Shown here: positions 59,948-64,000 of the stretch, in pieces
Numbering within the stretch: the first letter of the stretch is position 1
Layout of the letters: every line of letters starts with the position of its first letter
DNA from: Rebecca billardiae RCC1528
Lineage: Eukaryota > Haptophyta
Direction: 5' to 3'
Assembly (NCBI GenBank): GCA_965240325.2
Contig: OZ251223.1
Location: 1,178,001-1,242,000 of the forward strand
DNA: 64,000 nt
The notes under the pieces: generated by a model
Seen by the model: only the letters and a program-made list of their open reading frames with translations
Databases searched by the model: none
Told to the model about the DNA's origin: nothing
Translations under genes and position numbers: made by a program

Positions 59948-61195
59948 ATGGCGGCGAACGCCCTGGCCGGAGTTCTGGCGGGATGTCGAGGACGCCTCGC
60001 TCTCGCGCTACTCTTCAGCATGGCTCAGGCCTGCACGGGCCGACGCAACCCGCTCTCGAAGGGCCAGTATACGCTTGAGCAGATGGGGACGTGCTCAAAG
60101 TTCCACGGCTGCCCCGACCTCTCACTACGCAACTCTTCGCTCGGCACGGCGCAGGCGTGCGTGTGGGCGTCCTCCTTTCCAGCGCCGCTGCCTCCAGCAA
60201 TGGTGGACGCGTGCGCAGGGCGGCGCTTCCTGTCGCACGAGCACACTACGCCACCGGCGCCGTATTGTGGCTTCACGTCAGCTGTCGCGCTCCGCTGGCT
60301 AGCCGGCGTGCACGCTGCCACCGCGCACTGTCGCTTGGTCGTCTACACAACCATCACCGGGGGCTACGACCCGCTCAAGGCGGTCCCTGGGGCGCGCGCG
60401 CCTGACGAGTGCCTAGTCGCGCTGGTCGACGAGCAGACGGCGCAGCAGCAGGCCGCAGCTGCGCGCGCGCATCACTGGCTCCTCGTCGTCCTTCCCGACC
60501 CGACCCCCTTCCCGGCGTCTCATGCGCGCTCCGCGCACACGCTCCGCGCGTCCGCGAGCCGGCTCTTCCCCACGGCTGACTGGACCATCTACACGGACGG
60601 CAAAGTGGTCCTGCTCAAGTCGCCGCAGCAGATCGTGGGAGAGCTGCGCAACAAGACGACGCGGCCCCTGATCATGATCGAGCACCCCTGGTCGCTGTCG
60701 TTTGCTAAGGAGTTCAAGTACGCGATGACGCGCATCCGGTACCAGCACGCGCGGCACACCTCGCGCGACGTGCACGACCTCAAGCGCCAGTTCGCCTTCT
60801 ACTGCCGCGAGGGCGCGTGCAACAACCAGCCGGGCATGGTGGACGCGACGATGGTCATCCAGCAGCGCGCGCCGCGCCGAAACTACCCGAGTGGTCGCCC
60901 CGAGCCCGACCCGAGGGCCGTGATCCGCTGGCTGGAGTGCGCGTGGTTTGTGGAGATGGTCCTCTTCTCACACCGCGTGCAGGTGTCCTACTTCTACGTG
61001 GTCGACCTCCTCGGCCTGCGCCGCCACGTGTACATGATCCCGCGCAAGCGGTGGGAGGAGAAGCTCTTCACCATCGCGAACCATGCCTACAAGGAGGAGA
61101 AGAAGAAGCGGAAGCAGAGCGCGTTGGCAGCGGAGGCAGCGGAACGAGACTCGGAGTCTGCTGATGGCGATGGCGACGGCGACGACGGCGCGTGA
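59948..61195 (+). CDS. TOD1/MUCI70-type (DUF616) glycosyltransferase-like protein
   Basis: A 415-residue protein. The start MAANALAGVLAG gives a signal peptide or anchor (to about residue 29). A short Cys-containing region follows (about 50-107). The DUF616 domain starts CRLVVYTTITGGYDPLKAVP (135-141 is the TITGGYD core), then VALVDEQT, SRLFPTADWTIYTDGKVVLL (211-219, with the D.GK motif that in the family sits at the donor or metal site), IEHPWSLSFAKEFKYAM, a Q.AFY.REG segment (near 280-290), VIQQR, WLECAWFVEMVLFSHRVQVS and a YVVDLLGLR end. Family members include Arabidopsis TOD1 and MUCI70, Golgi proteins linked to pectin/xylan synthesis and to ceramide metabolism. The C-terminal 45 residues are Lys- then Asp/Glu-rich. 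The likely role is Golgi glycan synthesis, inferred. Confidence 0.82.
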   Translation: MAANALAGVLAGCRGRLALALLFSMAQACTGRRNPLSKGQYTLEQMGTCSKFHGCPDLSLRNSSLGTAQACVWASSFPAPLPPAMVDACAGRRFLSHEHTTPPAPYCGFTSAVALRWLAGVHAATAHCRLVVYTTITGGYDPLKAVPGARAPDECLVALVDEQTAQQQAAAARAHHWLLVVLPDPTPFPASHARSAHTLRASASRLFPTADWTIYTDGKVVLLKSPQQIVGELRNKTTRPLIMIEHPWSLSFAKEFKYAMTRIRYQHARHTSRDVHDLKRQFAFYCREGACNNQPGMVDATMVIQQRAPRRNYPSGRPEPDPRAVIRWLECAWFVEMVLFSHRVQVSYFYVVDLLGLRRHVYMIPRKRWEEKLFTIANHAYKEEKKKRKQSALAAEAAERDSESADGDGDGDDGA

Positions 61196-61733
61196 TGATG
61201 GCGACGATGGATGGCTCGACCGGCCAGGCGGCTGAGGCCTCAGCTAGGTCGCACGTCTCGACGACCGCCTGCTATCAGTTTCAATGAGAATGACGAGCCG
61301 AGTCGCATCGCGTCGTCGACCATCATTATCAGCATGGCACCATCAGCATCAGCAGGGCAGTGAGTGGCAGTGTGATGTCACTCAAGCTGGGCCGAGAGTC
61401 GAGACCGTGAGTGACTCGAGACGGTGCGCAGTGTCGTAATATTACGCTACGACGGTGTCGTAATATTACGCTACGACGACTACTATACGAAGCAGTACGA
61501 CTACGACTCCGCGTGCGAGTGGCGGAGTGACCCGGAGGCCGGACCCGGTCCGGGGCCACTCGCTCGGCTACTGAGTACTGTCAAGGCTACTGTGTGGCTA
61601 CGGCCGTCGGACCGGGACAGAGTACAGACGGTGCTGTGACAGCAGTGAGCGGTGTCGTCAGAGATCCACTGACGCCACGACGATGTAAGCTACTGCGCAC
61701 TACTGAGACTGTTACAGCTAGATTCCAAGGTCG
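61196..61733. other. Convergent intergenic region with tandem stem-loop repeat
   Basis: 538 bases between two stops. It contains the 24-bp tandem repeat at 61431-61478; otherwise no coding signal. Confidence 0.5.
61431..61478 (+). repeat. 24-bp unit repeated twice, each a potential stem-loop with TAATATTAC
   Basis: Each unit contains GTCGTAATATTACGCTACGAC, written here as GTCGTA, a nine-base loop ATATTACGC, and TACGAC. TAATATTAC lies at 61437-61445 and 61461-61469. Confidence 0.85.
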
Positions 61734-63080
61734 TCATGGGTAGGATTCCGACCGGACGAAGGAGGCCGCTGCTAGCGCTTCCGGGGTAGCGGCAGCAACA
61801 GAGAGCTTGCTCTTGTGCTGTGCCCGCCCGCCTCCACCGCGCCGTCGAGAGCTGCCGTTCCCCGACTCACGTCGGCCAGCGCCGTTGTGCACGGATGGCG
61901 GCACGGGCTGGCATGAAGCAAGTGCGCTCGCGTGTGGCTCAGCAGGAGCAGAGGGGTCGCTCTCCCTTTGGTGTGACAAGCCGTTATGCAGCTCGCTGCT
62001 CGCCGCCGACGCGTCGCACGAGTGGAGCGCCACTGGCTGGTCGCGAAGCGACACCTCGGCTGGCGGAGGAACGTCCGCGCTGGGGGCGCTCCCATCAGCA
62101 CCGTCGCCTGCAGCATGTACCGTCGCGCCAGGGTTCCGCAGCTCGCCATCACCTGCGGCGCCTCGCGGGCCGTTGGCATGGCCGTTTGCTGCAGCGCCCG
62201 CTCCCCTCGTGATGCCGCTCGCGGCGTCGCACCCGTCACCCACGTCTGGCGGCAGCGCAGGCGCCACCTGGCTGGTGCCCGGTGCCTGAGAACCGTGCGC
62301 AGGCACGGCTGCGGAGGGCAGCTCGGGCACGGGCACCGACGGCAGCTCAGGATCAGCGGCTTCTCGGTCGGTCGACGGCCGAGTCCTGTCAGCGGCCTCG
62401 GGCGTTCTGAACTCGAGCTCGGTGGAGTCCGTGCTGGCTGCGCCCTCGCGACGGCCTCGGAAAGGGCTCGCAGTCTCATCTGTTGCGCCGGATATTCTCT
62501 TCTCCTCCCCGACGACGGCATCGTAGTACTTGGCCTCCCCCTCGCCCTCCGTCTCATCGGCCCACTCGCCCTCGTCCTCGTCCTCGTCCTCGTCGATACC
62601 CTCAAACTCAGAGCCTCGGTGCGGGACCTCGAACGGCTCGTATGGCATCCACGGGTCGTGCGACGTCGGCGTGTCGCTGCTGAACGCGGAAGTGGCCTCG
62701 GCCAGGGTGCTCTCAAGGACTTGCATCAGCTCCATCATGCGCTCGATGTTCATATTGTGCATATCTGCCGCGCGTGGGGTCGTGCTGGAGAAGCCTGACG
62801 ACTGCCTGGAGAAGGAGCCGCGCGCGGACAAAGGTCCGGAAAAAGCCGTCGACTCGGCGAGCATCCCCTGCAGGTCGTCATCCTCGAGCTCGCTCGTCCG
62901 GGTGACCTCCTCGACACCCATTGCTGTCGAAGGCGAGGGCGTGGACACCTGCAGCTGGGTTTGCAGCCGCTGGTGGACATCCATGGACTCGGCGACAAGC
63001 TTCTCGAGCTCTTGCATCGTGCGCGGCGATGTGTGCGTGGCTTCGGTCGCCTCCCTGATGGGCTCCAGCTCGTCGGCCAT
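61734..63080 (-). CDS. Disordered acidic protein of unknown function (448 aa)
   Basis: The start MADELEPIREATEATHTSPR is the first ATG; the frame is open 19 codons further without ATG. An N-terminal helix (MQELEKLVAESMDVHQRLQT) could form a coiled coil. A second possible helix (MNIERMMELMQVLESTLAEA) lies near 110-130. A very acidic run of Glu/Asp (near 163-185) follows. The rest is Ser, Pro, Ala and Glu rich, with no fold, membrane span or zinc site apparent, and ends with a basic Gly/Arg patch ([16 protein letters not shown]). The amino acid mix is far less Arg-rich than non-coding frames of this DNA, so the gene is likely real. It may be a regulatory or scaffold protein; function unknown. 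Further exons beyond 61734 cannot be excluded. Confidence 0.6.
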   Translation of the reverse strand: MADELEPIREATEATHTSPRTMQELEKLVAESMDVHQRLQTQLQVSTPSPSTAMGVEEVTRTSELEDDDLQGMLAESTAFSGPLSARGSFSRQSSGFSSTTPRAADMHNMNIERMMELMQVLESTLAEATSAFSSDTPTSHDPWMPYEPFEVPHRGSEFEGIDEDEDEDEGEWADETEGEGEAKYYDAVVGEEKRISGATDETASPFRGRREGAASTDSTELEFRTPEAADRTRPSTDREAADPELPSVPVPELPSAAVPAHGSQAPGTSQVAPALPPDVGDGCDAASGITRGAGAAANGHANGPRGAAGDGELRNPGATVHAAGDGADGSAPSADVPPPAEVSLRDQPVALHSCDASAASSELHNGLSHQRESDPSAPAEPHASALASCQPVPPSVHNGAGRRESGNGSSRRRGGGGRAQHKSKLSVAAATPEALAAASFVRSESYP

Positions 63081-64000
63081 CGCCCCCCGGCGCGCCCGCA
63101 GTTGGGGCGTGGGGCGATAACCCGCAGCAGCAGCCAAAGGCCGCCTGATGGCTGGAGAGCTGTCCGGAAAACAGCCGCTGGGCAGGCGCTGGCTGCCCGG
63201 CTTTATTCGTTGCCGATTGAACTCACATAGGATTCAGGCTACTCGTGGCCGCTCAGATTGCTTTCAAGGAAAGCATCAGAACGCGCAGTCCGGAGCAGAC
63301 ATCCACTTGCCGACTTGCGGACTTGCCGGACCTCCGCCCTTGGCTTTTCGCCGCGCCCGGCGTCGCCGTCGGTACTGCTGTGCCGTCGAGTTGCCCGGTA
63401 GAGGCGCCACGGTGTACGCGCGGCTGCCTGAATGGGTGTGTCCGTGTGTAGCTCCATTCTATGCCATGTGCTCGGTTGGTCATCGAATGCGCCGCTCCTG
63501 CAACCAGCAGGCACGCATGCGGACGGCGCCTGAGATTGAGTGAGATCGTCTCAAGGAGAGCGAGGCTGCAGCTCATCAAGACGAGGGCCAAATCGCAGGC
63601 GTTCAATCCCGCCCGACCCTGCGCTCGTGATCATGCATTGCCCCTGCTACACGCGAGTCTTCTACGATTGCCATCACACAAGAAGGCGCGGCTCATGTCA
63701 GTCAGCGCAGGGGACACTTCCACGGGAGAGCTTGCACAGGGCTGCCGGTGCGCGCTGGTGGCAGACACAGGCCAGCGGGCACGGCGGATTCAGCGTGGAA
63801 GTGTCAAAACAGACCAAACGTGCTGCGGTGCAGAATGGGGCATCGCACACTCCTCAGCCGCGCGCGCACCGCGCTGGTGGCGCGGCCGCCGTGTTGCGCC
63901 GCGGTGCCCGGCGACGGCCGGCGGCGCTTGCCCGGGTGGGGAGCTGAGATTCAAGCGAGCGCGCAATCTGTTGCGCTGCTAATAAATTGAGATGAACGGA
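63081..64000. other. Right-edge region, no recognised gene
   Basis: Moderate GC. Overlapping short frames on the plus strand (63461-63982) lack motifs. This is presumably the upstream region of the disordered protein and flank of a neighbour outside the window. Confidence 0.4.

Noticed and set aside
63461-63982. Plus-strand frame of 173 codons at the right edge
   Set aside because: No motif, overlapping equally long frames, and a Cys/Arg-rich composition typical of non-coding DNA here.

Overview
This is eukaryotic nuclear DNA from a GC-rich protist. Genes are split by short spliceosomal introns (98-407 bases). Seventeen splice junction pairs can be placed because they restore conserved proteins. 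Most donors read GTGCG or GTACG and most acceptors end GCGCAG or CCGCAG. At least two products start with a hydrophobic signal-like segment followed by a transit-peptide-like stretch, which suggests a plastid reached through the secretory system. Together with GC content and gene content this points to a haptophyte-like alga. That assignment is inference.

Layout. 1-4734: the 3' end of one Sel1-repeat/MYND gene, a membrane-anchored or secreted ATP-grasp gene on the minus strand, and a complete Sel1/MYND gene. 5.5-9.3 kb: a frame-disrupted coding remnant, then a MOV10/SDE3-type RNA helicase. 9.8-17.4 kb: a five-exon membrane 3beta-HSD-like dehydrogenase, the peroxisomal RING ligase PEX10, a D-2-hydroxyacid dehydrogenase, a small secreted Cys protein and a ferredoxin-domain plastid protein. 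18.5-28.5 kb: a low-complexity WSC-domain membrane protein, an AlgH-like protein, a 324-bp foldback element, an SGNH (NXPE/TBL-like) esterase and the HSP90 co-chaperone AHA1. 28.7-31.6 kb: ER glucosidase I. 31.6-40.6 kb: mostly non-genic, except a third Sel1/MYND gene (748 aa, 15 clear repeats). 40.6-61.2 kb: an exomer-like ChAPs protein, an unrecognised conserved protein, the proteasome adaptor ECM29, a 403-bp inverted duplication, a second WSC protein, the Golgi tether subunit COG4 and a TOD1/MUCI70-type glycosyltransferase-like protein. 61.7-63.1 kb: a disordered acidic protein. The rest is intergenic.

The genes are not operonic, but several share themes. Secretory and glycan functions recur (glucosidase I, COG4, ChAPs, SGNH esterase, TOD1-like protein, two WSC proteins). 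Protein quality control is represented by AHA1, ECM29 and PEX10. Six gene pairs are head to head with 96-358 bases between start codons. The most unusual parts are the Sel1/MYND family, whose copies share near-identical 3' ends and flanks but differ in repeat number, and several short non-coding repeat families described in the findings.
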